Part shown: positions 1-9,118 of the stretch, in pieces
How the letters are laid out: every line of letters begins with the position of its first letter
How positions within the stretch are numbered: the first letter of the stretch is position 1
Assembly: GCA_015296085.1 (NCBI GenBank)
Contig: DVDT01000044.1
Coordinates: 94,835-158,834 of the forward strand
Direction of reading: 5' to 3'
Length of the DNA: 64,000 nt
From: Trichormus sp. M33_DOE_039
GTDB taxonomy: Bacteria > Cyanobacteriota > Cyanobacteriia > Cyanobacteriales > Nostocaceae
Notes under the pieces: model-generated
The model's input: the letters and a program-made list of their open reading frames with translations, nothing else
The model's database searches: none
What the model was told of the DNA's origin: nothing
Program-made: the position numbers and the translations under genes

Positions 1-1
1 A

Positions 2-283
2 AAAATTTTAGGTGTAAGTCCCGATTCTGGTAAATCCCATTGCAAATTTATTGATAAATATAACTTGTCCATGATCCTATTAAGTGATCCAGAACATCAG
101 CTGATTGAGGCTTATGGTGCTTGGCGTTTAAAGAAGTTTATGGGTAAAGAATATATGGGTGTTGCACGTTCAACATTCCTGATTTCACCTGACAAAATTA
201 TTGCCTATACTTGGCCAGATGTGAAAGTCAAAGGTCATGCTCAAGCAGTGTTGAATAAGTTGCAAGAATTAGTAGCTAATTAA
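2..283 (+). CDS. bcp: Peroxiredoxin, PrxQ/BCP family (5' end outside window)
   Basis: C-terminal about 93 residues of a thiol peroxidase of the bacterioferritin-comigratory protein (PrxQ) family, which reduces hydrogen peroxide and organic peroxides using thioredoxin. The frame is open from the left edge (base 2), so the internal TTG near base 65 is not the start. Family landmarks visible are GVSPDS, a KFIDKYNL stretch, LLSDPEHQ, a GAWRLKKFMGKEYMGV block and the RSTFLISPD strand that packs against the active site. The catalytic cysteine region lies upstream and cannot be checked. Identity rests on family knowledge of this conserved C-terminal half; subclass within BCP is not settled. Confidence 0.88.
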   Translation, partial: KILGVSPDSGKSHCKFIDKYNLSMILLSDPEHQLIEAYGAWRLKKFMGKEYMGVARSTFLISPDKIIAYTWPDVKVKGHAQAVLNKLQELVAN

Positions 284-333
284 CCACAAAATTAAAGGTA
301 AAATATCAGAAATATCTGATACCTGACACCTCA

Positions 334-2304
334 ATGAGCCTCTGCATCAATCCGCATTGTTCCAATCCGCAAAATAGCGACAATGAACTATTTTGCCTCA
401 GTTGCGGTTCAGAACTCCTGTTGCAAGGACACTATCGAGTAGTACGTCAATTAGGTAGCGGCGGTTTTGGAGTCACTTTTGAAATTACCGCAGCGCGAAG
501 CAACGTCCCCAAAGTTTTAAAAGTCCTGATTAACAATCAGCCAAAAGCAGTTGAACTCTTTCAACAAGAAGCGCAGGTATTGAGCCAACTCAATCATCCT
601 GGAATTCCCAAAGTAGAAGCAGATAGCTACTTTACTTATTTTCCTAGAAATGGCCAAAGTCCAGTTCATTGTCTGGTCATGGAAAAAATTGTGGGGAATG
701 ATTTGCAAAAGTATATGGAAAATCGCGGTATGCGCCCGATTGACCAAACTTTAGCAGTTGAATGGTTGCGGGAAATCGTCGATATTTTACAACAGGTTCA
801 CAACCAAAACTTCTTCCATCGAGATATCAAGCCACCTAATATTATGTTGAAGGCTGATGGACACTTGGCATTGATTGATTTTGGTACAGTCAGAGAAGTT
901 ACCCAAACCTATCATCTAGCTCAGTCTCAAGGAAGAGTCACAAAAATCGTTTCCGCAGGTTACACTCCTTTGGAACAAATGAACTCTCAGTCCATACCAC
1001 AGTCTGATTTTTTTGCGTTAGGACGAACTTTTGTCTATCTGCTAACAGGAAAACAACCTCTTGATTCAGAAATTTATGACCTGCAAAACGATGAAATAAA
1101 ATGGCGTGATTATGCACCTCAGATTTCATCTAAATTTGCAGATTTGATTGATGAAATGATGGCACGATTGCCTAGCCAACGCCCTCAAAATACGGGGATA
1201 ATCTTACAAAGATTACGAGAACTTAATGATGAATTCACGCCCCCAACTCAACCTTCACCAACTAGAAGAAAATTGATGAAATTTCTCGGTTTCGGTACTT
1301 TGGGATTAGTTGCAACAGGATTAATCTACGCCATCTTTCCCAAAACGAAATCACAACTGGTCGTTTCTAGATTAGGTGATGGTGACTATAAAAGTATTAG
1401 TGAAGCCATTAACAATGCTAAGGCTGGTATGAGTATTGTGGTGCGTCCTGGAACATATCAAGAAAGTCTCATTTTGGATAAGCCAATAAAAATCATTGGT
1501 GGTGGTTCGAGAGCAGAAATTATCATTGAAAGTAAAGAATCTAATTGCATTTTGATGCAAACAGATTATGCTGAGGTGCGTGGTTTAACACTGCGAGGTC
1601 AGGGGAGGCAAAATAACAAACAATATTTTGCGGTAGATGTGACTCAGGGACAGCTAATTTTGGAAGACTGCGATATTGTTTCTGATTCCTTGGCTTGCGT
1701 AGGTGTAACAGGTACAACAGCTAACCCTATAATTCGGCGTTGCCAAATTCACGAAGGTCAAGGAGGGGGAATTTTAGTTTACGAAAATGGTAACGGTACG
1801 GTAGAGGATAGTGATATTTTTGCTAATGCTTTTTCTGGGATAGAAGTCAGAATGCAGAGCAAATTTATAGTTAGAGAATGCAGAATTTACAACGGCAATA
1901 CAGGTGGTATTTTCGTAGATAAGCAGTCTCAAGCGACTGTAGAAAATTGCGATATTTTTGAGAATTCATTTGCTGGCGTAACGGTTAGTAATGATAGTAA
2001 TATCCTCATTCGAGATTGCAAAATTTATGATGGCAAGCAAGGTGGAATTTTATTTGATATTCAGGCAAAAGGAAGATTGGATAACTGTGAGATTTCTGGA
2101 CATAAATTGTCGGGTATGGAAATTAGGAACAGTTCTAATTGTATTGTTATCGGTTGTAAGATAAACCGAAATAATGAGTATGGTGTTTATGTACACGACA
2201 ACGCTAAAGCTTCAGTAGAAAACTCTGATTTAACTGGAAATTTACGTGGTGCTTTTAGTATCGATAACAAATCACAAGTACAGCGTAATGGTAATCAAGA
2301 ATAG
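334..2304 (+). CDS. Serine/threonine kinase with N-terminal zinc ribbon and C-terminal beta-helix domain
   Basis: 656 residues in four parts. (1) A four-cysteine zinc ribbon (C4, C9, C21, C24) typical of cyanobacterial kinases. (2) A Hanks-type kinase domain, about residues 33-290, with glycine loop GSGGFGVT, catalytic HRDIKPPN (D164) and DFG in IDFGTVRE. (3) One hydrophobic segment, about residues 313-334. (4) About 300 residues of repeated turns with motifs such as VENCDIF, IRDCKIY and GGI, the pattern of a right-handed parallel beta-helix (NosD/pectate-lyase-like). Inferred topology: cytoplasmic kinase, single membrane pass, extracytoplasmic sensing or binding helix. The ligand and phosphorylation targets are unknown. 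No partner phosphatase or regulator lies beside it. Confidence 0.87.
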   Translation: MSLCINPHCSNPQNSDNELFCLSCGSELLLQGHYRVVRQLGSGGFGVTFEITAARSNVPKVLKVLINNQPKAVELFQQEAQVLSQLNHPGIPKVEADSYFTYFPRNGQSPVHCLVMEKIVGNDLQKYMENRGMRPIDQTLAVEWLREIVDILQQVHNQNFFHRDIKPPNIMLKADGHLALIDFGTVREVTQTYHLAQSQGRVTKIVSAGYTPLEQMNSQSIPQSDFFALGRTFVYLLTGKQPLDSEIYDLQNDEIKWRDYAPQISSKFADLIDEMMARLPSQRPQNTGIILQRLRELNDEFTPPTQPSPTRRKLMKFLGFGTLGLVATGLIYAIFPKTKSQLVVSRLGDGDYKSISEAINNAKAGMSIVVRPGTYQESLILDKPIKIIGGGSRAEIIIESKESNCILMQTDYAEVRGLTLRGQGRQNNKQYFAVDVTQGQLILEDCDIVSDSLACVGVTGTTANPIIRRCQIHEGQGGGILVYENGNGTVEDSDIFANAFSGIEVRMQSKFIVRECRIYNGNTGGIFVDKQSQATVENCDIFENSFAGVTVSNDSNILIRDCKIYDGKQGGILFDIQAKGRLDNCEISGHKLSGMEIRNSSNCIVIGCKINRNNEYGVYVHDNAKASVENSDLTGNLRGAFSIDNKSQVQRNGNQE

Positions 2305-2761
2305 ATTAGCCAATAGTTAATAATCTGTAAATTTTATCTTCAAATTTGAACTTTCTAATAGTCTTAAAATCTGTAATTTCATTTTGTATAATAAAAAAGT
2401 TATTAGAACTAAAGAGGAGCTTAATCTTCCTAATAATTGTAAGTAGATAGGTGTAAACAAATATAATATATTTGGTCATTAAGAGATGCTAAACCAACAC
2501 CATGAGAGATATTTTATAAAGTAAACCTTAAATTTGTAGGGTGCGTTAAAGCAACGCCCAACGCACCGCATGATCATGGTGCGTTATGGCAATTTATACT
2601 GTTGCTCGTACTCAAATCCTGAAAATGCCGTCACACAACGGCAATAAAGCGGGAGGAAAATCCACACCGCTTTTTGCCTCCCCTACTTAATATCTACTTT
2701 ATAAATAGGCTCTTACAGAGTTCTGGATATTTAAAAAAATAAGTCAAATCTTGAGATTATT
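2305..2761. repeat. Intergenic region with inverted-repeat element
   Basis: No credible gene is seen in these 457 bases. The first half is AT-rich. An inverted repeat pairs GGTGCGTT (2540-2547) with AACGCACC (2560-2567), followed by another GGTGCGTT near 2579, a GTGCGTT-type repeat of the sort dispersed in Nostoc genomes. The desulfurase promoter presumably lies in the last 100 bases, but no clear box was recognised. Confidence 0.5.
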
Positions 2762-3928
2762 ATGCCCAATCGTCCTATATATCTTGACTGTCACGCTACT
2801 ACACCTGTAGACGAACGGATACTAGCAGTCATGCTGCCATACTTTACAGAAAAATTTGGCAACCCAGCTAGTATTAGTCATGTTTACGGTTGGGAAGCAG
2901 AGGCGGCTGTGAAACAAGCACGGGAAATATTAGCTGCAGCAATTAACGCTTCCCCAGAAGAAATTGTGTTTACTAGCGGTGCAACGGAAGCCAATAATTT
3001 AGCGATTAAAGGTGTAGCAGAAGCTTACTTTCAAAAAGGTCAGCATATTATTACTGTGGCAACGGAACATAGTGCCGTGCTTGACCCTTGTACATATTTA
3101 AAAACTCTTGGTTTCGATATTACTATCTTGCCAGTAAAAGCAGATGGATTAATTGACTTAGCGGAATTAGCAACAGCATTACGTCCTGAGACAATTTTAG
3201 TCTCGGTGATGGCGGCTAATAATGAAATTGGTGTGTTGCAACCATTGGCAGAAATTGGGGAACTGTGCCGCGATCGCCAGATCATTTTCCATACAGATGC
3301 CGCCCAGGCTATTGGTAAAATCCCCCTAGATGTGCAAGCAATGCACATAGATTTGATGTCTTTGACAGCTCATAAAGTCTATGGGCCAAAGGGTATCGGT
3401 GCATTATACGTCCGCAGACGCAACCCCAGAGTCCAACTCGCACCCCAACAGCACGGGGGAGGACATGAACGGGGAATGCGTTCGGGGACTTTATACACAC
3501 CCCAAATTGTCGGCTTTGCTAAGGCTGTAGAAATTGCTCTAGCAGAACAAGAGACAGAAACGCAACGCCTCATCCAGTTAAGAGACAACTTGTGGAATCA
3601 GCTTTCACAACTAGAAGGTATTTATCTGAATGGACATCCTACTCAACGATTACCAGGAAATTTGAATATTAGTGTTGAAAGAGTTGACGGTGCAGCACTG
3701 TCTCTAGGCTTACAGCCAGTCATGGCCGTATCTTCTGGTTCAGCTTGTTCATCAACAAAAACCACACCTTCTCATGTCCTCACCGCTCTGGGACATAATG
3801 AAAAATTAGCTTATGCTTCCATTCGCTTTGGAATGGGCAGGTTTAACACAGCAGCAGAAATTGATATAGTAGCGAAACACGCGATCGCTACCATTCAAAG
3901 TTTACGTAAGCAAAGAACTCTAGTATAA
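2762..3928 (+). CDS. Cysteine desulfurase, NifS/IscS family
   Basis: 388-residue PLP enzyme that removes sulfur from cysteine to give alanine and an enzyme persulfide for iron-sulfur cluster and other sulfur-cofactor assembly. Seen: N-terminal IYLDCHATTPVDERIL, the TSGATEANNLAIKG block, an ATEHSAVLDP histidine motif, DAAQAIGKIP, the PLP lysine motif SLTAHKVYGPKGIGALY, the RSGT motif and the active-site cysteine loop SSGSACSS. Length is normal for the family. It could be the housekeeping IscS or a NifS paralogue; no nif or suf genes are adjacent, so no specific symbol is given. The stop codon lies one base before the next gene's ATG, so the two may be cotranscribed. Confidence 0.93.
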   Translation: MPNRPIYLDCHATTPVDERILAVMLPYFTEKFGNPASISHVYGWEAEAAVKQAREILAAAINASPEEIVFTSGATEANNLAIKGVAEAYFQKGQHIITVATEHSAVLDPCTYLKTLGFDITILPVKADGLIDLAELATALRPETILVSVMAANNEIGVLQPLAEIGELCRDRQIIFHTDAAQAIGKIPLDVQAMHIDLMSLTAHKVYGPKGIGALYVRRRNPRVQLAPQQHGGGHERGMRSGTLYTPQIVGFAKAVEIALAEQETETQRLIQLRDNLWNQLSQLEGIYLNGHPTQRLPGNLNISVERVDGAALSLGLQPVMAVSSGSACSSTKTTPSHVLTALGHNEKLAYASIRFGMGRFNTAAEIDIVAKHAIATIQSLRKQRTLV

Positions 3929-3929
3929 A

Positions 3930-5927
3930 ATGCCGGCCAAACCTGTTGCAGATGATTGGTACACCGCAAATCACCGCTACTTGATGAGTTTAATCTCCCA
4001 AACCCGTCAAGTTTTGGAGCGGCTAATTGAACAGGGTGAACAGGGAAATCAAGAATTGGAGTCGGCTATATTTGTAGATGTGGACAAAGATCCTACTTTT
4101 GCTCAAGCACCTCCCGCCCTAGAACAACTGTGTCAAATCTTTAACCTATCCTCATTTGAGCGAGAGATTGTGCTGTTGTGTGCAGGGATGGAGTTTGACC
4201 GCAATTGGGGGAAACTATGCGCCAAGGCGCAGGGACAGCCACAGTGGGAGTATCCTACTTTTAGTTTGGCATTATCCATCTCATCTTCTCCTTATTGGGA
4301 CGCATTTACCCAGGATGCACCCTTGCGACGTTGGCGATTAATTGAAATGGGAACAGCCCATTCCTTAACCCTTTCTCCTCTACGTTTGGACGAGCAGATT
4401 ACCCATTACTTGGCAGGATTGCGCCCTCTGGATGAACGATTGGCGCAATTGGGTGCATCCTCATTACACATGGAGAACTTAGTCCCATCTCATGCAGCTT
4501 TAGCAGAACAGATGGCAAAATGTTGGATACAAGCTTCTCAAGAGCAACGAGCGTTACCGATATTGCAACTATGCGGCACAGAAGCAGCCAGCAAAAAAGC
4601 GATCGCAGCCAACGCTTGTCATATCTTGGGATTAACAAGTTATGCTGTCCCTGCTCAAAACCTGCCCCGTGAAACTCATCAACTACATCTCGTCCGGTGT
4701 TTGTGGGAGAGGGAATGGCGAATGTATCGGCGGGTGATGTTACTAGATAGCGATCGCGTAGAATCTTCTGAAGGGGAAAGAGAAAATCACATAACTCAGA
4801 TCCTTGACACCCTAGATGCACCCCTGCTCATCTCCAGTTTAGAGCGTCGTCGTGCCATCCAGCGTCCTTTGCTCACCTTGGATGTGCATCAACCCAGCCC
4901 AGCCGAACAGCGTCAAGTCTGGCAAACTGCCCTGAGTGAAATATCACCCGCTTGGAATGGACACATTGATCATCTGGTTTCCCACTTCAACCTTAGTTCA
5001 GCCACAATTACAGCCACCAGTTGGCAATTTAAAACTCAACACCAACCTACTACGGACACCGCCCAAGCCTTCCGTACCCTTTGGGATGTCTGCCGCAGCC
5101 AAGCTCGTCCCCGTTTGGATGAATTGGCACAACGCATAGAAGCAACAGCACAGTGGGAAGATTTGGTCTTACCTCCCAATGAGTTGGGAGTGTTGCGTGA
5201 TATTGCCGCCCATTTACGGCAGCGTTCCAAAGTCTATGAACAGTGGGGGTTTGCTGCTAAGGGTGGACGAGGTTTGGGAATTAGTGCCATGTTTGCAGGA
5301 GCGAGTGGTACAGGTAAAACCCTAGCAGCCGAGGTGTTAGGTAAAACTCTGCACCTGGATGTCTACCGGATTGATTTGAGTGCGGTTGTAAGTAAGTATA
5401 TTGGCGAAACAGAGAAGAATTTGCGCCGGGTATTTGATGCTGCCGAAGGCGGAGGAGTCATCTTACTATTTGATGAAGCCGATGCCCTATTTGGCAAACG
5501 CACAGAGGTGAAAGATTCCCATGACCGCCATGCCAACGTTGAAGTGAGCTATCTACTGCAACGCATGGAAGCCTACCGGGGTTTAGCAATTCTCACCACC
5601 AATTTAAAAGCCTCTTTAGATCAGGCATTTCTGCGCCGTCTGCGCTTTATTGTTCAGTTCCCTTTTCCCGATGCTAATCAACGCGCCGAGATTTGGCGAC
5701 GGGTGTTTCCCGCCCAAACCCCAACCGCAGATTTAGATTTTGAGAAATTAGCCAAGCTGAGTGTTGCTGGGGGAAATATTCGTAATATTGCCCTGAATGC
5801 TGCATTTGTGGCAGCCGATGCCGATGAACCTGTAGGCATGAAACATATCCTCCAAGCTGCGAAAAGTGAGTATATCAAGATGGAGCGACCTTTGACTGAT
5901 GCAGAAATCAAGGGATGGGTATCATGA
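3930..5927 (+). CDS. AAA+ ATPase of the type found in extracellular contractile injection system loci
   Basis: 665 residues. The first 400 are poorly conserved and helical. The C-terminal third is an AAA+ domain with Walker A GASGTGKT (457-464), the sequence YRIDLSAVVSKYIGETEKNL, Walker B ILLFDEADALFGKR (about 511-524), and arginine-rich sensor blocks RRLRFIVQFPFPD and GGNIRNIALNAAF. This architecture matches the ATPase regularly encoded in eCIS gene clusters (Afp15-like), thought to act in particle assembly or recycling; that role is family inference. The next gene encodes a DUF4157 protein, another eCIS-associated type, which supports the call. No sheath, tube, baseplate or spike genes are in the window. 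Start ATG lies one base after the desulfurase stop. Confidence 0.85.
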   Translation: MPAKPVADDWYTANHRYLMSLISQTRQVLERLIEQGEQGNQELESAIFVDVDKDPTFAQAPPALEQLCQIFNLSSFEREIVLLCAGMEFDRNWGKLCAKAQGQPQWEYPTFSLALSISSSPYWDAFTQDAPLRRWRLIEMGTAHSLTLSPLRLDEQITHYLAGLRPLDERLAQLGASSLHMENLVPSHAALAEQMAKCWIQASQEQRALPILQLCGTEAASKKAIAANACHILGLTSYAVPAQNLPRETHQLHLVRCLWEREWRMYRRVMLLDSDRVESSEGERENHITQILDTLDAPLLISSLERRRAIQRPLLTLDVHQPSPAEQRQVWQTALSEISPAWNGHIDHLVSHFNLSSATITATSWQFKTQHQPTTDTAQAFRTLWDVCRSQARPRLDELAQRIEATAQWEDLVLPPNELGVLRDIAAHLRQRSKVYEQWGFAAKGGRGLGISAMFAGASGTGKTLAAEVLGKTLHLDVYRIDLSAVVSKYIGETEKNLRRVFDAAEGGGVILLFDEADALFGKRTEVKDSHDRHANVEVSYLLQRMEAYRGLAILTTNLKASLDQAFLRRLRFIVQFPFPDANQRAEIWRRVFPAQTPTADLDFEKLAKLSVAGGNIRNIALNAAFVAADADEPVGMKHILQAAKSEYIKMERPLTDAEIKGWVS

Positions 5928-6021
5928 TATTTGCTAGATAACAATTCTCCAATCGTCTAATTTGCTTTTGTAATAAAAATGACAAAATAGACTATCATTT
6001 GGCAGCGATCGGAGTGTGGCT

Positions 6022-9000
6022 ATGCGAACTCATAAAGCATCACAAAAGCAATCTTCGGCTTCTAATTCCTTGGTATCCCGTCCCTGTGTTGCGCAGCCAA
6101 AACCGGAGGAAAATACGGAGTCGCAAGCAACGCCAGAATACGCCAGCCAAATGCCAGAATTCAGCATTTTCAATCCCGATCCTCATCAAACAATGCCTGT
6201 GCAACCACAATTAGCGATTGGTACACCGGGAGATAAGTATGAGCAGGAAGCAGATCAGACAGCAAAACTAGTGGTACAGAGGATTAATACCCCTGCGATC
6301 GCCCGATCAACTCCAGAACCTTTAATACAGCGACGGGAAGGTTTAGAAGGAGGAGAAGCAACAAATGACTTGGAATCGGCTATTAACAGTGCTAGAGGCG
6401 GTGGACAGTCTTTGGATACTGGTCTGCAAGAACGGATGAGTGCGGCGATGGGGGCTGATTTCAGTGGAGTGAGGATTCATGCCGATGCACAAGCAGACGA
6501 GTTAAATCGCTCGATACAGGCACGGGCGTTTACCACAGGTCAGGATGTATTCTTTCGGCAGGGGGAATATCAACCAGGGAGTCGCGGCGGACAGGAGTTA
6601 ATTGCCCATGAGTTGACCCATGTCGTGCAACAGAATGGTGGGACTGTGGAGCGATCGCTGCAACGCAAGGTTTTAGATACTGACACCATTTTGCAGGGTA
6701 TTCCTGCCATTCTCAAAGACAATACACTTTTAGCAGACAAGGGTGAATTAAAATTAGATACCCAAATTTTGGGTGACAAAACCTTAAAAGACTATATCAG
6801 TGATATTATTAGCAATTACGAGTCTCACTTTGAGAAAGGCTCAAAGGATGCGGTAATCAACAATGCTATGCGAATCCTAGCCGCTTTTAGTGAAATCGGC
6901 AGAGTTATTGCCCGCAAACTTCATATTGCTCAGGAGCATCCCAAGATCACAAAGGCATTGTTAGAAAGTCAAAAAGCTGAGTTACAAAAAGCCTTGATGA
7001 CAGGGGATTCAGAGGAAGAAAGCCCAGGACTTTCAAAGGAAGATGCTAGCGAAACTCTAGAGATGGTGGATACTTTAGCTGGTAGTGATCCTGTCGGGAT
7101 GTATATTCAGGAGAAAACATCACTACGCAAAGCTGAGTCCAGTATTCGCCAAATGGCAGAGAAATTGAATAAGAAACCACTTGAAGTGTTTGAATTATTG
7201 CGCCAGCAGTATGAAAGTAGAATAGGTGCGCTAACACTGAAAGATGTAGAGGCAGGTGAGGTAAAAGCCCCAGAAGGTTATATGTTTCCCTTAAAAGATC
7301 TATATGGGGAAGTTTCGGTTAACTTTTTTCAGAATCTATTGGATTTGGATAACGGCAAGGCTAAGTGGGGTGATAGTGGACTAGTCTATAAAAATGATTC
7401 TGAGCGGAAATCTTGGCAAGAAGGTAGCGGATCAGGTAAACACACCTTTAAGGTAAATGACCTAAAACCATTGCACGATGCTGTGGCAAAGGAAAAGACT
7501 ACAACTGATGATTTCACTATCACAGACGAAGAGCAGAAGGAAAAAGGGTGGGAACGGCTAAATGATCGTCAAATGGAATATTTAAACACGCTTGATGAGA
7601 AGGAAGTTGGCAGCGAAACCGAAGAAAATACCCAAGAAGCCCTCATCCAATATTTTATCGAGAACAAAAAGTTAGAAAGAGAAGCGGCTATTGAGAAAGT
7701 GAAAGCGGGGGTCAACTATTTAACAACAAAACCAGTCACAGTCACCACCAAAACGCAGGATATGCTCCAGAGCGATGGGGAAATTATTGACGAGTACAAG
7801 CCCTTTTTCTCGATTTTTATGCACGAGCAAAGTCTCGACAGTGTATTACCCAATCTTGGAGTTAAGACACAGGTCAATATCATTGAGGATGTCCTAGGGA
7901 GAGGCTTAGATTACGGCCAATATCGCATGGAGAAAGATGAGTCCCAAATTGGAGATTCGCCCCTCCAGTTGCGAGATCTGCCTGTTATGTCCTGTGTGAA
8001 CTTTACATTTGAGAAAAACCAAGGGCCAAACTATTATGGTGATACTCACTTTGTATTGAAGCCAGATGTGCGCCAACGCGCTGTGCTTGCCTATGGTACA
8101 GGCGCGCCTGAGCGTCGAAGTCCCATACTGTTGTTGAAAGACGTTTTAGACCGTGATCCCGCGAAGATGGTGCAGATATGTGATGGAACTTATAGCCAGT
8201 ATGACATTGAAGTACATATTTATGGTAATATCCAGCTTGGCAAAGATATTCAAAACTTCCATTTAGGCAACCCCAATGCTTTGGTTGATGCTGATAAACG
8301 TGGAGGACAAGCTGTGCCAAGTGTACCAGGCACGCCAACTGAACAATTAAAAATTTTGAAAGGAATATTGTCTCCAAAGGATCTGTCTCAGTTAAAGAAT
8401 GTTTGGATCAAAAAACAAAAGGGTCATGAGAAACTCAAAGAGTTGGTGCGTAGCTTGGATCTAGTCGATTCAAATATCGATGAACTCGTCGCTACTCAAA
8501 CAATTGATGAAGATGCTCTGGCGAAAGAGACTGTCCCCGCTCCGAAAGAAGAAGTCGTCAAGAATAAAGGGAATAGCACTAACACTAGGAAACGTTGTTG
8601 TTACATAACTACAGCTTGTGTCACTGCTCGTGGTCTACCAGATGACTGCGAGGAACTGCAAACACTGCGACAGTTCCGTGACCAATATATGTTGAGTTTA
8701 CCAACTGGTCAGGATTTAGTCGAATTCTATTATGAGCAGTCACCCAGAATTGTAGATGCCATCAACGGAAGTACCCAATCGGAAGCTATCTATGAAGACT
8801 TATATAAAGTCATTCGGGAATGTGTTGACATTATTCACCAGGCACAATACCAAAAGGCTCTAACCACCTATATTTCAATGGTACTCAAGTTAAGAGACAA
8901 ATTTACCCCCGACATTGCAGTGCCTCGTTCTTTGCTGGATGCCACGTTCTTGGATGCAAAGTGCAATACACCAAGACTAGATAGTGAGCCTATCTCGTAG
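6022..9000 (+). CDS. DUF4157 protein with large variable middle and CFI-box C-terminus; putative eCIS cargo
   Basis: About 992 residues. ATG 6022 is preferred over GTG 6016 because a GGAG sits seven bases before it. The N-terminus (about 60-210) is a DUF4157 domain: GTPGDKYEQEADQTA, MGADFSGVRIHAD, AFTTGQDVFF, then a zinc-metalloprotease-like HELTH (about 196-200). The middle is charged and helical. Around residues 620-760 the pattern GDTHFVLKPDVRQRAVLAYG loosely recalls bacterial ADP-ribosyltransferase-like toxin domains; this is only an impression. From about residue 859, CCYITTACVTARG starts a CFI-box-type C-terminal domain. DUF4157 is common at the N-terminus of proteins encoded beside contractile injection systems, so an effector or toxin role is inferred from the family and the adjacent ATPase. 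No signal peptide or membrane segment. Confidence 0.75.
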   Translation: MRTHKASQKQSSASNSLVSRPCVAQPKPEENTESQATPEYASQMPEFSIFNPDPHQTMPVQPQLAIGTPGDKYEQEADQTAKLVVQRINTPAIARSTPEPLIQRREGLEGGEATNDLESAINSARGGGQSLDTGLQERMSAAMGADFSGVRIHADAQADELNRSIQARAFTTGQDVFFRQGEYQPGSRGGQELIAHELTHVVQQNGGTVERSLQRKVLDTDTILQGIPAILKDNTLLADKGELKLDTQILGDKTLKDYISDIISNYESHFEKGSKDAVINNAMRILAAFSEIGRVIARKLHIAQEHPKITKALLESQKAELQKALMTGDSEEESPGLSKEDASETLEMVDTLAGSDPVGMYIQEKTSLRKAESSIRQMAEKLNKKPLEVFELLRQQYESRIGALTLKDVEAGEVKAPEGYMFPLKDLYGEVSVNFFQNLLDLDNGKAKWGDSGLVYKNDSERKSWQEGSGSGKHTFKVNDLKPLHDAVAKEKTTTDDFTITDEEQKEKGWERLNDRQMEYLNTLDEKEVGSETEENTQEALIQYFIENKKLEREAAIEKVKAGVNYLTTKPVTVTTKTQDMLQSDGEIIDEYKPFFSIFMHEQSLDSVLPNLGVKTQVNIIEDVLGRGLDYGQYRMEKDESQIGDSPLQLRDLPVMSCVNFTFEKNQGPNYYGDTHFVLKPDVRQRAVLAYGTGAPERRSPILLLKDVLDRDPAKMVQICDGTYSQYDIEVHIYGNIQLGKDIQNFHLGNPNALVDADKRGGQAVPSVPGTPTEQLKILKGILSPKDLSQLKNVWIKKQKGHEKLKELVRSLDLVDSNIDELVATQTIDEDALAKETVPAPKEEVVKNKGNSTNTRKRCCYITTACVTARGLPDDCEELQTLRQFRDQYMLSLPTGQDLVEFYYEQSPRIVDAINGSTQSEAIYEDLYKVIRECVDIIHQAQYQKALTTYISMVLKLRDKFTPDIAVPRSLLDATFLDAKCNTPRLDSEPIS

Positions 9001-9028
9001 TTGCGATCTCCTGATCTTGTAGGATTGG

Positions 9029-9077
9029 TTTACTCAGTAACGCACCAAATCAACCATAAGGTGCATTACTGAGTAAA
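9029..9077. terminator. Long inverted repeat between convergent genes
   Basis: TTTACTCAGTAACGCACC (9029-9046) pairs with GGTGCATTACTGAGTAAA (9060-9077): 17 of 18 positions Watson-Crick plus one G-T, loop 13 bases. It lies between the convergent DUF4157 and cyanophycinase-like genes. There is no long T-run on either side, so it may be a bidirectional terminator or an RNA-stabilising or REP-like element. Confidence 0.6.
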
Positions 9078-9118
9078 CAAATCGCTTGTCCTCAGACAAA
9101 ATGCGATCGCTCAAACAA

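Noticed and set aside
4399..4821. Minus-strand frame of 140 codons
   Set aside because: Antisense to the AAA+ ATPase gene; no protein-like pattern.
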